Shown here: positions 1-9,184 of the stretch, piece by piece
How the letters are laid out: each line of letters opens with the position of its first letter
Numbering within the stretch: the stretch's first letter is position 1
Origin: Pediococcus pentosaceus
GTDB lineage: Bacteria > Bacillota > Bacilli > Lactobacillales > Lactobacillaceae
Direction of reading: 5' to 3'
NCBI RefSeq assembly: GCF_001437285.1
Contig: NZ_JQBF01000003.1
Span: 124,001 to 188,000, forward strand
DNA length: 64,000 bases
Made by a program: the position numbers and the translations under genes
Notes under the pieces: generated by a model
The model's input: only the letters and a program-made list of their open reading frames with translations
Databases searched by the model: none
What the model was told of the DNA's origin: nothing

Positions 1-225
1 TCAGATCATGTCATTGTCTTAAATGATGGTAAAATCGTCGAATCTGGTGCTCCTAAAAAAGTATTTAATGATGATGAAATGTTAAAGTTAACCGGTTTAG
101 AAAAACCATTTAATGCACATTTATTTGATGCCTTAGTCGAACAAGGAATTCATCCTCCAGTAGAATTACGAATGGACGAAAATGATTTGGAGGAATGGCT
201 ATGTCAATTGCTTTTGAAAGCGTAG
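1..225 (+). CDS. ecfA1: EcfA1, energy-coupling factor transporter ATPase (C-terminal part)
   Basis: Only the last 74 codons are in the window; the reading frame is open from base 1 to a TAG at 223-225. The visible piece (SDHVIVLNDGKIVESGAP...) is the end of an ABC ATPase, with the D-loop/H-loop-distal VIVLNDGKIV strand and the C-terminal ECF extension. It overlaps the next ATPase gene by 25 bases, as expected for ecfA1-ecfA2-ecfT, whose products form the shared energising module for S components that import vitamins. The nucleotide-binding motifs lie upstream of the window, so assignment rests on position and the C-terminal match. Confidence 0.85.
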   Translation, partial: SDHVIVLNDGKIVESGAPKKVFNDDEMLKLTGLEKPFNAHLFDALVEQGIHPPVELRMDENDLEEWLCQLLLKA

Positions 226-1070
226 ATTTTGTTTACCAAGCGCATACTCCGTTTGAAAATCTATCTTTAAGAAACATTAATTTAACGATTCCTGATGGAT
301 CATATACTGCTATTATTGGTCATACGGGAAGTGGCAAGTCGACGCTGATTCAACATGTTAATGGACTCTTACGACCAACCAAGGGCTTGGTCAATGTCGA
401 TGGACAAATAATTAATGCTAATACTAAAAATAAACAATTAGTTTCCTTACGCCAACATGTAGGGATTGTTTTTCAATTTCCTGAAAGCCAACTTTTTGCT
501 GAAACGGTAGTTGATGATGTTAAGTTTGGGCCATTGAACTTTGGAGTATCAGATACAGAAGCTACGAATCGAGCCAAAGATGCATTACAAAAAGTTAAGC
601 TACCAGAAGAATTTTGGCAGAAGTCACCGTTTGAACTTTCTGGTGGACAAATGCGAAGAGTAGCAATTGCAGGTGTGTTGGCAACTAATCCTAAAATCCT
701 TATTTTAGATGAACCGACCGCTGGATTAGACCCTCAAGGAAGATTTGAAATGATGGAACTTTTTAATGAATTACATCATAAAGAGCAACTTACCATTCTA
801 TTAGTAACCCATCAAATGGATGATGTGGCAAATTATGCAGATAATGTCATTGTGATGGATGGAGGACAGATTGTTAAGAATGGTGCTCCGGTTGAAGTTT
901 TTCGAGACACTAAGTGGCTAATAAAACATCAACTAGGATTACCTAAAGCAGCAAATTTTGCCATTAAGTTAGCTGATAGGGGAGTTAAATTTGATAAAAT
1001 GCCACTTGATATTAGTGGTCTAGTACATCAGATTGTTAATGTCAAAGATAGGAGGCCAAGTCATGAATAA
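201..1070 (+). CDS. ecfA2: EcfA2, energy-coupling factor transporter ATPase
   Basis: This ATPase pairs with EcfA1 and EcfT to power ECF-type vitamin uptake. Visible motifs are Walker A GHTGSGKS at about residues 40-47, the signature LSGGQ, Walker B ILILDEPTAGLD and the switch histidine in LLVTHQMDD; the C-terminal extension typical of EcfA proteins follows. I start at ATG 201 rather than the in-frame ATG at 195, because GGAGG at 189-193 then has a 7-base spacer. It overlaps the end of ecfA1 and the start of ecfT, so the three are translationally coupled. The stand-alone S component at 22043 is a likely client. Confidence 0.95.
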   Translation: MSIAFESVDFVYQAHTPFENLSLRNINLTIPDGSYTAIIGHTGSGKSTLIQHVNGLLRPTKGLVNVDGQIINANTKNKQLVSLRQHVGIVFQFPESQLFAETVVDDVKFGPLNFGVSDTEATNRAKDALQKVKLPEEFWQKSPFELSGGQMRRVAIAGVLATNPKILILDEPTAGLDPQGRFEMMELFNELHHKEQLTILLVTHQMDDVANYADNVIVMDGGQIVKNGAPVEVFRDTKWLIKHQLGLPKAANFAIKLADRGVKFDKMPLDISGLVHQIVNVKDRRPSHE

Positions 1071-1863
1071 AATTCTATTTGGTCGTTATGTCCCCGGCAC
1101 CTCATTTGTACATCGAATGGATCCGCGCGCTAAATTGATTTTGAGTTTGATCTATATTGTGGCTGTTTTTATGGCTAATTCATGGTCAGCATATGTGGTT
1201 AGTTTTATAATTGCTTTGACTATCATTGCTTCATCAGGAATAGCCCCTAAATTCTTCTGGGACGGCGTTAAACCATTAATTGGAGTAATTCTATTAACCG
1301 TTGTGATTCAGGTCTTCTTCGGCGTCGGAGGGCACGTCTATTGGCATTGGGGAATATTATCTATCACGAGTGATGGTCTGTTAAATGCTGTTTACATTGC
1401 AATCCGATTTGTCCTGATTATTCTGGTATCAACGGTATTAACTTTATCAACATCACCACTAGAGATATCAGGAGCAATCGAGTCACTTTTTATGCCACTT
1501 AAAAAGATTCATTTTCCTGTTTATGAAATGGCGTTAATGCTATCAATTGCATTAAGATTTGTTCCAACATTAATAGACGAGACAGAAAAAATCTTGAATG
1601 CTCAACGCTCAAGAGGAGCTAACTTTAGTTCGGGATCAATTATGGCCAGATTAAAAAAGTTAGTTTCAATATTGATTCCTCTTTTTGAAAGTGCGTTTAA
1701 TCGGGCTGAAGAATTAGCTACAGCGATGGAATCTCGTGGCTACCAGGGTGGCGAAGGCCGCAGTAAGTATCGAGTTTTAAATTATACAAAAAATGACATA
1801 ATAGGTACGATATTCATGATGGCTTCTGTAGCATTGATTATGGTACTCAGAAATTGGAGTTAG
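1063..1863 (+). CDS. ecfT: EcfT, energy-coupling factor transmembrane scaffold
   Basis: EcfT is the membrane scaffold joining the two ATPases to interchangeable substrate-binding S proteins. The 266-residue product begins [15 protein letters not shown], has several hydrophobic segments in its first two thirds, and then carries the two cytoplasmic coupling-helix signatures with Arg-Gly, seen as AQRSRG and AMESRGY. ATG 1063 is chosen because GGAGG at 1051-1055 precedes it by 7 bases; an upstream in-frame start at 1033 lacks this. It overlaps ecfA2 by 8 bases and is followed directly by truA. Confidence 0.95.
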   Translation: MNKILFGRYVPGTSFVHRMDPRAKLILSLIYIVAVFMANSWSAYVVSFIIALTIIASSGIAPKFFWDGVKPLIGVILLTVVIQVFFGVGGHVYWHWGILSITSDGLLNAVYIAIRFVLIILVSTVLTLSTSPLEISGAIESLFMPLKKIHFPVYEMALMLSIALRFVPTLIDETEKILNAQRSRGANFSSGSIMARLKKLVSILIPLFESAFNRAEELATAMESRGYQGGEGRSKYRVLNYTKNDIIGTIFMMASVALIMVLRNWS

Positions 1864-1865
1864 TA

Positions 1866-2612
1866 ATGCGATATAAAATAATATTAGCCTATGACGGGAC
1901 TAATTTTGCAGGTTTTCAAATGCAACCTAATCAGCGAACTGTGGAAGGGGTCTTAAAAAGAATAGTTAATAAAATAGCTAAAAACCCAACCCCGGAAATT
2001 TCAGTTTATGGATCAGGACGTACAGATGCTGGAGTACATGCTTTGGGACAAGTGGTTCATTTTGATTTATCCATTGAAATGACAGAACGAAGCATGCTAC
2101 ATGCATTAAATAGTCAATTACCATTAGATATGCAAGTAAAAAAGGTTGAAATAGTCGATGAAACATTTCATGCGCGTTTTACCACACATGGTAAAAAGTA
2201 TCAGTATCGAATGGCTTTGGGACAATTCGTAGACCCGTTTAAAAGAAATTATACAGGTCACTGGAAGTTCCCCATTAATATTGGGTTAATCCAAAAAGCG
2301 ATTAAAGATTTAGAAGGTACTCATGATTTTTCAAGTTTTGTTGCATCAGGGAGTACTGTAAAAGATCATGTTCGAACCATTTATAAAGCTAAAGTACGGG
2401 AAGATAAAAAACAAAATGAAATCGTGTTTGAATTTTACGGCAATGGCTTCTTGTACAACATGGTTCGAATTATGGTGGCAGTTTTAGTTGAAATAGGTAG
2501 TAAACGTCGTCCAGCAGATGATATACCACGTCTCTTTGAAGTTAAGGACCGAAATCAGGCCCGGGGAACAGCACCTGCTAGCGGGCTATATTTAAAAGAA
2601 GTAGATTATTAG
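1866..2612 (+). CDS. truA: TruA, tRNA pseudouridine(38-40) synthase
   Basis: TruA isomerises uridines 38-40 in the anticodon stem-loop of many tRNAs. The 248-residue protein has the usual length and the catalytic signature GRTDAGVHA with the nucleophilic Asp at residue 54. The C-terminal half contains the conserved [12 protein letters not shown] block. ATG 1866 is preferred over upstream in-frame starts because it follows GGAG at 1856-1859 and yields the canonical [12 protein letters not shown] start. It sits 2 bases after ecfT stop, as is common in lactobacilli. Confidence 0.95.
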   Translation: MRYKIILAYDGTNFAGFQMQPNQRTVEGVLKRIVNKIAKNPTPEISVYGSGRTDAGVHALGQVVHFDLSIEMTERSMLHALNSQLPLDMQVKKVEIVDETFHARFTTHGKKYQYRMALGQFVDPFKRNYTGHWKFPINIGLIQKAIKDLEGTHDFSSFVASGSTVKDHVRTIYKAKVREDKKQNEIVFEFYGNGFLYNMVRIMVAVLVEIGSKRRPADDIPRLFEVKDRNQARGTAPASGLYLKEVDY

Positions 2613-2620
2613 ATTTTTGA

Positions 2621-2649
2621 TTGACTTTAATAGGGACTGTTAATATAAT
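2621..2649 (+). promoter_or_regulatory. Promoter of the rplM-rpsI operon
   Basis: A TTGACT -35 box at 2621-2626 and a perfect TATAAT -10 box at 2644-2649 are separated by 17 bases. Transcription would begin near 2656, giving an 80-base leader before rplM. Confidence 0.85.
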
Positions 2650-2655
2650 GGAAGT

Positions 2656-2737
2656 TGGTATTGTTTACCTCCACAAAATAAGCCCCGGAAACTTATTAAA
2701 GTTGAGTTAAACAAAACAGAAATTGGAGGAAATTCAA
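2656..2737 (+). ncRNA. L13-type ribosomal protein leader
   Basis: The untranslated leader of rplM contains a small hairpin (AATAAG 2677-2682 with CTTATT 2692-2697 around a CCCCGG-rich loop) and a conserved-looking TTTACCTCC segment complementary to the GGAGG ribosome site at 2725-2729. Firmicutes carry an autoregulatory L13 leader at this place. The position and features fit, but I could not run a covariance model, so the family name is an inference. Confidence 0.6.
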
Positions 2738-3181
2738 GTGCGTACAACATATTTGGCTAAACCAGGTGAAGTAGAACGTAAATGGTACATCGTTGATGCT
2801 ACAGACATTCCTTTGGGACGTCTTTCAACAGTAGTTGCATCTATTTTGCGTGGTAAGAACAAACCAACATTCACTCCTAATGTGGATACAGGTGACTTCG
2901 TTATCGTTATCAATGCTGAAAAAATTAAATTAACTGGTCGTAAGGCTACTGGTAAGATTTACTATCACCATACATTACATCCAGGTGGTATTAAGTCTAA
3001 GACTGCTGGTGAAATGCGTGAAAAGACACCTGAACGTTTGATTGAAACATCAATTAAGGGTATGCTTCCACACAACACTCTTGGTCGTAAGCAAGCTTTG
3101 AAGTTGCATGTTTATGCAGGTTCAGAACATAACCAACAAGCTCAAAATCCAGAAAAGCTTGACATCACGAACTTAATTTAA
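2738..3181 (+). CDS. rplM: 50S ribosomal protein L13
   Basis: Large-subunit protein L13 binds 23S rRNA early in assembly. The 147-residue sequence begins [30 protein letters not shown], the standard L13 N-terminus, and ends in the usual [12 protein letters not shown] region. The start is GTG 2738, 8 bases after GGAGG; a longer reading from TTG 2723 would place the ribosome site inside the gene. It is transcribed with rpsI, 14 bases downstream. Confidence 0.97.
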   Translation: MRTTYLAKPGEVERKWYIVDATDIPLGRLSTVVASILRGKNKPTFTPNVDTGDFVIVINAEKIKLTGRKATGKIYYHHTLHPGGIKSKTAGEMREKTPERLIETSIKGMLPHNTLGRKQALKLHVYAGSEHNQQAQNPEKLDITNLI

Positions 3182-3195
3182 GGAGGAATTGAATT

Positions 3196-3588
3196 TTGGC
3201 TGAAGCACAATATCGCGGCACTGGCCGTCGTAAAAACTCCGTTGCTCGTGTACGTCTTGTACCGGGAACCGGTAAAATCACAGTAAATGATCGTCCAATC
3301 GAAGAATACATTCCATTTGCAAACTTACGTCAAGTAGTTGTACAACCATTTGGTGTAACTGAAACAAACGGTAACTATGACGTTATTGCTAACGTTAATG
3401 GTGGTGGATTCTCAGGACAATCTGGAGCTATCCGTCATGGTATCGCTCGTGCACTTTTGGATGTTGATCCTGATTTCCGTGCACCTTTGAAGAAAGCTGG
3501 TCTTCTTACACGTGACCCTCGTATGAAGGAACGTAAGAAATACGGTCTTAAGAAAGCTCGTAAGGCAGCTCAATTCTCAAAACGTTAA
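3196..3588 (+). CDS. rpsI: 30S ribosomal protein S9
   Basis: S9 reaches the ribosomal P site through its basic C-terminal tail. The 130-residue protein shows [15 protein letters not shown] near the N-terminus and the universal C-terminal [12 protein letters not shown], whose terminal Arg contacts P-site tRNA. Translation starts at TTG 3196 behind AGGAGG. The final codons and the terminator are repeated 9.1 kb downstream at 12714, making this 3' end a candidate integration site. Confidence 0.97.
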
Positions 3589-3637
3589 TATTTATATTTT
3601 CGTTCAAAACACTTTCCTTTGGGAGAGTGTTTTTTTG
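3573..3637 (+). repeat. Direct repeat copy 1: rpsI 3' end plus terminator (att-like)
   Basis: This 65-base segment runs from the last codons of rpsI through its terminator. It matches 12714-12777 with one substitution (C/T, base 3605 versus 12746) and one missing T in the T-run. It marks the left edge of an accessory region. Confidence 0.85.
3606..3637 (+). terminator. Terminator of rplM-rpsI
   Basis: The stem AACACTTTCC / GGAGAGTGTT (one G-U pair) is followed by seven T residues. An almost identical copy is found at 12747-12777. Confidence 0.9.
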
Positions 3638-3659
3638 TGGTCTTAAAATGGTAGTACAA

Positions 3660-3700
3660 AAAAAGACCCCTTAAATTTAATTTAAGGGATCCTTTTATTA
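3660..3700 (-). terminator. Terminator of the PgrA-like gene
   Basis: CCCTTAAAT / ATTTAAGGG form a stem with a 3-base loop; read on the minus strand it is followed by a run of seven T. It lies directly after the stop of the gene at 3710-6157. Confidence 0.8.
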
Positions 3701-3709
3701 TAGAAAGTA

Positions 3710-6157
3710 TTAGACGTGTTTACGTCCAAATAGTTTGGCTAATCCTAGACTGGAAAGGGCTAAGCCAATAAGTCCGATAATAGACATTTTACCGTTTTGT
3801 TGGTTTTCACCTGTTTGAGGTAGTTGGCTTTGATTGAACGTACTTGCAGCAACTTGTGCCGGAGTTACAGTCTGATTATTAGTCTTGTAGACTACGTTTT
3901 GAGTAACAGGGGAACTCTTAGTATTATTGGCTACTGCTGTATTTTCAACATTATTATTTTGAGTATTTTCTGTGATATCGACTGTGTTATTTAAATCCTT
4001 TGTATCAGATTGACTAGGAACAACATCATCAGAGTGATTGTTGCTATCAGAATTATTGTTGGTGTCTGATGTATCTTCACTGTTGTTAGTATTTGTATCA
4101 TCGTCACTAGTATTAGTATCGTCAGAATCATTGTTGTCGATATCAGCATCACCAGTATTAGTATCATCAGAATTATCATTGTTTTCTGCAGCCGCTTTAG
4201 CATCTGCTAAGTTCTTTTCATCTTTAGCTAATTTAGCTTGTAAGTCTTTTAATTGATCTTGCAATTGTGCAATTTTGGCTTCAGATGTAGCGATTGATGA
4301 TTGGTTATCAGCAAGAGCCTTCTTAGCGTTAGCTAAATCTTGGTTTAATTGTTTAGCCTTAGCTTGGTCATTCTTCAAAGTAGCTTTGGCTTGGTTATAA
4401 GCAGCTAATTGATCAGCATATTGGGTTGTAACATCAGCTAAAGCCTGTTTTGCGTCTGCTAATTTAGTCTTGGCATCATTTAGATTAGATTTAGCTGTTT
4501 CAAGTTTTGTAGTTGCGTTAGCTAAGTTAGTCTTAGCATCGTTCAAATTGTTTGTTGCATTGTTGTAAGCATCATTAGCTTGGTTATAAGCTTTATTAGC
4601 ACTAGTTAATTGGGCTAAAGCTTGGTTGTAATCATTGACAGCGTTTGTGTAAGCAGGGTTGGTTTCAATAGTATCAGTACCATTGTTCGTATAACCGGTT
4701 TTTTGATGCTTCATTAATTCAGAAGCAAATGAACTATGACCATCTGAGCCCGTGGAAACAGCAATACCACCATTCCATACATTAGAGTTGTTTTCTTTCC
4801 AAAAATCAAAGATACTTTCATTGCCGGAAGATTGATGTCCATATCCGAAGTAATAAGTTACATCTTCTTCGTCACTATATATATTATGACCATCAACACT
4901 ATTCGGGTTCATTAAAATGGCTTGGCGATGATAGTTACCTGGTCCATCATCAAAAGCCATAGCCGTTAACATTTGTAAAACAGATACTTTAGCCGCTAAC
5001 ATAGTATCTTCAGCTCCGAAAAAGAATCCCAGGTTTTGAGCCGCAAATTTAGTTCCATCATGGTTTCCAGCAATTGAATCAAATGTGTACTTATTCCAAT
5101 CGGCTTGAGAAATATTATTTCCAATCAGACTATGATCATCAGTAATACCGTTTTTATTACGGATTGCAATATCACCGGCTGCCATCTTTTGAGTATTATC
5201 ACTCATAATCATTGGTGAAAGGCCATATTGTTTACGAAGACTATTAATTAATCCTAAGGCATATTGACCTAATTCATTGATTTGATTCTGAGTCAAATTA
5301 TTTATATCGATTTTCTTAGATTTATCATTTTTTGAATCATATACATACCATGAAGAACCGTAGTAAGCAACATCGTCAGTATGACCATCTTTAGGATCTA
5401 ATAAAGTATCAGGTAGACTTGCTTCGCTGTCTATAACATTACCCTTATCATATGTACCTGGTTTAACTGGTGTAGCGTCATGATGAACTTTAGTTGTCTT
5501 GTTCGTATTATCAACTTTATTCTTAGCTGCATCAGCTTGATCTTGAGCATCGGTCTTATTTTTAGCAGCGTCATCTTTAGCAGTTTTCGCTTGGTCAGCT
5601 TTGTTAGATGCATTATCGACATCCTTTTGAGCTTGATTCTTATCAGTAGTAGTTTGATTGACAGCATCTTGGGCTTTATCAGTGTTATTTTGAGCCTGTT
5701 GTTCAGCATCTTCTTTATCTTGATAGTCAGTAGGGACAGCGTCATCGACGGCACTCTTATCTTTATCAACTTGATCATTAGCTTTATCAGCATCAGCTTG
5801 AGCTTGGTCTACATCGGATTGTTTTCCAGCTGTTTGATCGGTTAATATATCGTGATTAGCTTGTTCATCAGTTGTATTCTTTTGATTTTGTGTGATGTCG
5901 GCGTTGTCTTGATCGACATCCTTCTGAGCATCATCAATAGCAGCTTGTTGAGCAGGAGTAGCGCTGGTTACTTTTTGTTCATCTTTTTGAGTAGATGATA
6001 GATTAGTATCATTGTTCAACTCGGCAGCATGGGCATTAGGAGTAGTCATAGCTACGGTAGAAGCAAGTGTAATTACTCCGATTCCTGCGAATAGCCAATT
6101 TTTACCAGCCTTATACATTTTGTAATGGTTCTTTTGATCGTGATAGTCTTTACGCAA
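3710..6157 (-). CDS. SEC10/PgrA-type LPXTG surface protein (intact copy)
   Basis: An 815-residue cell-wall-anchored protein. Order of parts: KxYKxGKxW-type signal peptide (KMYKAGKNW at 13-21) with a likely AHA cleavage near residue 44; an Asp/Ala/Lys-rich coiled coil (about 60-225); a globular central domain (about 275-500) with INSLRKQYGL and ILMNPNS, resembling the SEC10/PgrA surface-exclusion domain; a second Ala-rich coiled coil (about 505-690); a D/N/S/T-rich wall spacer; LPQTG at 779-783, hydrophobic segment and basic tail. The family name comes from enterococcal conjugative plasmids, where such proteins limit redundant mating; the chromosomal role in lactobacilli is unknown. Start is TTG 6157 behind GGAGG. 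A paralogue, frameshifted, lies at 9244-11885. Confidence 0.88.
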   Translation of the reverse strand: MRKDYHDQKNHYKMYKAGKNWLFAGIGVITLASTVAMTTPNAHAAELNNDTNLSSTQKDEQKVTSATPAQQAAIDDAQKDVDQDNADITQNQKNTTDEQANHDILTDQTAGKQSDVDQAQADADKANDQVDKDKSAVDDAVPTDYQDKEDAEQQAQNNTDKAQDAVNQTTTDKNQAQKDVDNASNKADQAKTAKDDAAKNKTDAQDQADAAKNKVDNTNKTTKVHHDATPVKPGTYDKGNVIDSEASLPDTLLDPKDGHTDDVAYYGSSWYVYDSKNDKSKKIDINNLTQNQINELGQYALGLINSLRKQYGLSPMIMSDNTQKMAAGDIAIRNKNGITDDHSLIGNNISQADWNKYTFDSIAGNHDGTKFAAQNLGFFFGAEDTMLAAKVSVLQMLTAMAFDDGPGNYHRQAILMNPNSVDGHNIYSDEEDVTYYFGYGHQSSGNESIFDFWKENNSNVWNGGIAVSTGSDGHSSFASELMKHQKTGYTNNGTDTIETNPAYTNAVNDYNQALAQLTSANKAYNQANDAYNNATNNLNDAKTNLANATTKLETAKSNLNDAKTKLADAKQALADVTTQYADQLAAYNQAKATLKNDQAKAKQLNQDLANAKKALADNQSSIATSEAKIAQLQDQLKDLQAKLAKDEKNLADAKAAAENNDNSDDTNTGDADIDNNDSDDTNTSDDDTNTNNSEDTSDTNNNSDSNNHSDDVVPSQSDTKDLNNTVDITENTQNNNVENTAVANNTKSSPVTQNVVYKTNNQTVTPAQVAASTFNQSQLPQTGENQQNGKMSIIGLIGLALSSLGLAKLFGRKHV

Positions 6158-6200
6158 TTTTTATATCCTCCAAAAAGTTTAAGTAATAAAGTAAATATGT

Positions 6201-6242
6201 AATAATTCCTTTTAAAGATTCCTTATATAAGATTATATCACG
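6201..6242 (-). promoter_or_regulatory. Shared promoter/operator element, copy A (upstream of PgrA-like gene)
   Basis: The plus-strand text contains ATTCC-N8-AGATTCC-N6-AAGATT and a TATAAT-like box on the minus strand (GATATAATC). Closely similar blocks precede the two minus-strand XRE genes at 12128-12168 and 13552-13592, aligned by AGATTCC and the following GATT/GAATT. Confidence 0.5.
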
Positions 6243-6309
6243 CAAGAAATTATTACACTGTAAAAAGTTTGATATGCAATATAAATGTAAATATGTTTGA
6301 TTTTTGACA

Positions 6310-6443
6310 CAAAAAAGCCCTTAATTGCCACTGCACAACAGCAATTAAGGGTTATTGATTGCAGTAATAATAGAAGTAATTAAATTAATTTTGAAAAGTA
6401 AGTTGGGGGGCTTACTTTCTCACCTCGAACAGTATTACTGCAA
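6310..6443 (-). ncRNA. Structured RNA element, copy 1, ending in a terminator
   Basis: Read on the minus strand: a long-range helix TTGCAGTAATA / TATTACTGCAA (6433-6443 with 6359-6369) encloses a hairpin AAGTAAG / CTTACTT with an eight-base C-rich loop (6396-6417), followed by a strong terminator hairpin CCCTTAATTGC / GCAATTAAGGG (6341-6351 with 6318-6328) and six T. Its terminator loop contains TGTGCAG, which could pair with the CTGCA of the long helix. It begins 10 bases after the stop of the gene at 6453-7619, so it could be an elaborate 3' UTR or an independent RNA. A second copy is at 13101-13240, with compensatory changes. Confidence 0.65.
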
Positions 6444-6452
6444 CATTAGAAT

Positions 6453-7619
6453 TTATTTTAATTTTAAGCCATCGGAAGCTAAGTTATGTTCAATAGTCCT
6501 AGTGTTATCAACACTTGTAACTTCACCAGATTTAGAAAGGTCGATACTGTCGATGTTTAACTTGTTGTTTTTTAACTTAATATCATGAATGATTGCTTCG
6601 ACTGTTTCATCATCAAGATCTGCATCATTACTCTTCATATTGTAAATAGCGGTGATCGTGAATGTGTTATCGTCTTTAACGTCATCTTCATCATCAATAG
6701 TAACATGCTCGCTAGAAGTGTCGTCCTCACCTCCGATGTAGTAATCTTCGTCATGTGTTAGATACAAACTGACAAAATTAGGAGTGTAATCGTCGTTGCC
6801 GTCATTGTAATCATCGATCATATCAGAAACGGCTGATTCAACGTCGCTCACATTAGAGATAGACTTATCTACTAAACCAGTGACTTTGTAGTTAAGAGTA
6901 TGTGAACCAGCGTAAACTTTTTTACCATTAGGATCTTTAAATACAGAAGATGGTAATTTGATTTTTACGCTATCTCCGTTGCTTAAAGAGCCATTATTTT
7001 TAACTGCAATCTCTATACCGTCGAATACAGAACTCGTAGTTATGTTTTTACCTGTAATTGAAAGTGAACCTTTACCATCAGTACCGACAGCTTTGATTTT
7101 TAACTTATCAAATATTTTTTGAGTAGAAACTGTCTTAGCTTTCTTAAGTCCTTTAACGGTTACAATCTTTTTACCATCTCTAAATGGTAAATGTTCTGGG
7201 TCATTATTTTTAACATAAACGTCAATTTTATCTCCATTTTTTAGATGTTCAGATTTACTAAGTTTAACTTTTAATGAATTTAATTCAGAAAAGGATTGCG
7301 TAATCTTTTGTTGGTCAGAAGTTGAAAGACTACCATAATTAAAATTAGATGGACTGCTAATAATTTTTTTTGCGATATCGGTCCTGACACCGTTCAATTT
7401 GAAGATACGTAAAGCAGTATCATTTAAAAATTTATCTTTTTTCTTGATTTCGGCTGTACCTTCACCATTGTAACCAGAAAATTTAACGTCCATTTGTGAA
7501 ATGATATTGTTTTGATGATACTCGTACGTAGTTTTGGCACCAAAACCAGCAACAATTAGAATTGCAATTGTAATGACCCATTTTTTATATTTTTTTAGAA
7601 ATGCTGTAAGTTGTTCCAT
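6453..7619 (-). CDS. Membrane-anchored extracellular protein of unknown function
   Basis: A 388-residue protein with a short basic cytoplasmic N-terminus (FLKKYKKW), one membrane helix at about residues 14-32, then a long extracellular region. The start of the outer part has VKFSGYNGEGTAEI, a motif I associate with a recurring domain of zinc-ribbon or anchor proteins in Firmicutes, followed by beta-rich repeats (VDVYVKNND..., DSVKIKLP) and an acidic stretch around YYIGGEDDTSSE. ATG 7619 follows GGAGGA; the upstream in-frame start at 7646 would overlap the preceding gene. Last gene of a three-gene minus-strand operon (9078 to 6453). The N-terminal KKYKK-helix-YHQ arrangement is shared with the product of 8542-9078. 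Confidence 0.75.
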   Translation of the reverse strand: MEQLTAFLKKYKKWVITIAILIVAGFGAKTTYEYHQNNIISQMDVKFSGYNGEGTAEIKKKDKFLNDTALRIFKLNGVRTDIAKKIISSPSNFNYGSLSTSDQQKITQSFSELNSLKVKLSKSEHLKNGDKIDVYVKNNDPEHLPFRDGKKIVTVKGLKKAKTVSTQKIFDKLKIKAVGTDGKGSLSITGKNITTSSVFDGIEIAVKNNGSLSNGDSVKIKLPSSVFKDPNGKKVYAGSHTLNYKVTGLVDKSISNVSDVESAVSDMIDDYNDGNDDYTPNFVSLYLTHDEDYYIGGEDDTSSEHVTIDDEDDVKDDNTFTITAIYNMKSNDADLDDETVEAIIHDIKLKNNKLNIDSIDLSKSGEVTSVDNTRTIEHNLASDGLKLK

Positions 7620-7639
7620 GTGTTCCTCCGTTTTGTTTT

Positions 7640-8524
7640 TTACCATTCAGACGCGTCGTAGTTGAGAACTGGTGCTCTACTATCGAAAATCGTAAAATCA
7701 TCTGATGAGTTAAATTTTTCTCCAATTTTATCTTTTGAATAATAATGGAGATAAATGGTTTGAGACTCGTTGGTGATAGGAACTTTAGTTTCTACTGCGT
7801 AATCATTAGGTCCAAGTGATTTACAAGAAGAAACAGTGTATTTGTAGCAATCCGTGTAAGTTTCTCCAAGTAGGATGGAGTTAGACGTAGCATGAAATAA
7901 TTTTGCGTATTCGTATTTTTTACCATCGGATTCAGTTTTAAAAGAATCAGTTTTCTTCCATTTCCCAATGAATTTAGCAGGGACGCTTTGGATCGTACTA
8001 GAAGAATCATTATCATTAGACGATGTTGATGCTGTAGCATTTGGACGAGTAACAGTCTGATATTCAGGTGCATCGACATCATGAAGATTAGTAAATTTAC
8101 CGCCATCTAAAGTACCGAATTCAGCATGAATTTTAACTTGATTTGATCCGAATAGAGTTAGAGTAAAGTAATTGATACCTTTCGCATCAGCATAAGCTGA
8201 GATAACTAGTTTATGATTATCATTGCTAACAAGTTGCGGACTATCATTTATATAATCCTTATATACGCTCTGCTGCAAAATTTGCATACCCTCATCAAAA
8301 GTAAGGGGACTAGTGGTTGTACTTTGATCTTGAGAGGACTCTTCCTCGCTACTACTTGAAGATGATGAACTAGAAGGTGAGGTACTTTCAGAAGTATGTG
8401 ACTTTGAAGTTTTAGCACTGCTAGATAAATCGTTCGCAGTGTTCCCATTAACAGTTGATTTACAAGATGCTAGAAGAAGAATACTCAGCCCAGTTACTAG
8501 TAAAAGTGAAATTTTTTTAAACAT
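7640..8524 (-). CDS. Putative lipoprotein of unknown function
   Basis: A 294-residue exported protein with lipobox LLLASC (Cys at residue 21) followed by a Ser/Thr/Glu-rich tether. The centre (about 75-150) is beta-rich; the C-terminal part begins with PAKFIGKWKKTD, reminiscent of the PxxxxGxW module also present in the lipoprotein at 14774-15910 (FPSRMQGTWYT). ATG 8524 is preceded by GGAG. Middle gene of the operon with 8542-9078 upstream and 6453-7619 downstream. No enzymatic motif is visible; anchoring to the outer face of the membrane is the only firm prediction. Confidence 0.75.
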   Translation of the reverse strand: MFKKISLLLVTGLSILLLASCKSTVNGNTANDLSSSAKTSKSHTSESTSPSSSSSSSSSEEESSQDQSTTTSPLTFDEGMQILQQSVYKDYINDSPQLVSNDNHKLVISAYADAKGINYFTLTLFGSNQVKIHAEFGTLDGGKFTNLHDVDAPEYQTVTRPNATASTSSNDNDSSSTIQSVPAKFIGKWKKTDSFKTESDGKKYEYAKLFHATSNSILLGETYTDCYKYTVSSCKSLGPNDYAVETKVPITNESQTIYLHYYSKDKIGEKFNSSDDFTIFDSRAPVLNYDASEW

Positions 8525-8541
8525 GAGATTAAGCTCCTTAG

Positions 8542-9078
8542 TTATTTTATCTGTTCAAGTTGAATTGTTGCATGAGCAGTTTTCGTAGTGATGTTGTTGT
8601 ACTCATATGCGTTTTCGTCTACTGCGCTATCGTCCTCGTATTTATAAGTAATATCTCCAGTAATAATTTTTCCGCCTTTTGAGCTTTTAAGGTTTTTAAG
8701 ATGAGCTATATCGCCATGACTTGGAGTATCATCAGAATATCCGGAACTCAATGTGATGCTATTTTTAGCAGCAGTGTATGATGAAGAATCATTTTCACGA
8801 GCACTATCAATTAAATCGGAGAGATCAGAGAAATCTTCATCTAGGTCACTCCCTTCTTTATAGGTGTTATCAGCAAAAATTAAGACGCCACACTGTTTGA
8901 CTGTATCTCCAGATTTATCGGGCCCAGTAACCATTACTTTATATGTATGATTTTTAATAACCTGACTAACTTGATTATGTTGATGATATGTGTAAAAAAT
9001 TATCCCGAGTAAAACAATAATGGCTCCAATTATTATTTTCTTGTATTTTTTAATAAATTCTGAGTTTAATTTTTCCAT
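8542..9078 (-). CDS. Small membrane-anchored protein of unknown function
   Basis: A 178-residue protein beginning MEKLNSEFIKKYKKIIIGAII, with a single membrane helix near residues 15-35 and an extracellular domain of about 135 residues. The YHQHNQ just after the helix parallels YEYHQNN in the product of 6453-7619, suggesting related membrane anchors. Start at ATG 9078 follows AAGGAG; an upstream start at 9153 would extend through the ribosome site and is rejected. First gene of the three-gene minus-strand operon. I do not recognise the outer domain. Confidence 0.7.
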   Translation of the reverse strand: MEKLNSEFIKKYKKIIIGAIIVLLGIIFYTYHQHNQVSQVIKNHTYKVMVTGPDKSGDTVKQCGVLIFADNTYKEGSDLDEDFSDLSDLIDSARENDSSSYTAAKNSITLSSGYSDDTPSHGDIAHLKNLKSSKGGKIITGDITYKYEDDSAVDENAYEYNNITTKTAHATIQLEQIK

Positions 9079-9184
9079 GTTTTTCTTCTCCTTGAAATAG
9101 GGTGAATTGGTACCTATAATGATGAAATTTATCAATTTATGATTTAGTTGCATTTGTTATATTTACTATCTGTTGTCAAATTAA

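Noticed and set aside
5431-5845. Reading frames on both strands inside the coiled-coil coding part of the intact PgrA-like gene
   Set aside because: They are shadows of the repetitive Ala/Asp/Lys codons; no ribosome sites and biased hydrophobic or Ser-Leu composition.
6355-6588. Plus-strand reading frame over the first RNA element and the end of the neighbouring gene
   Set aside because: Not preserved in frame at the second copy and lacks a ribosome site; RNA structure explains the conservation better.
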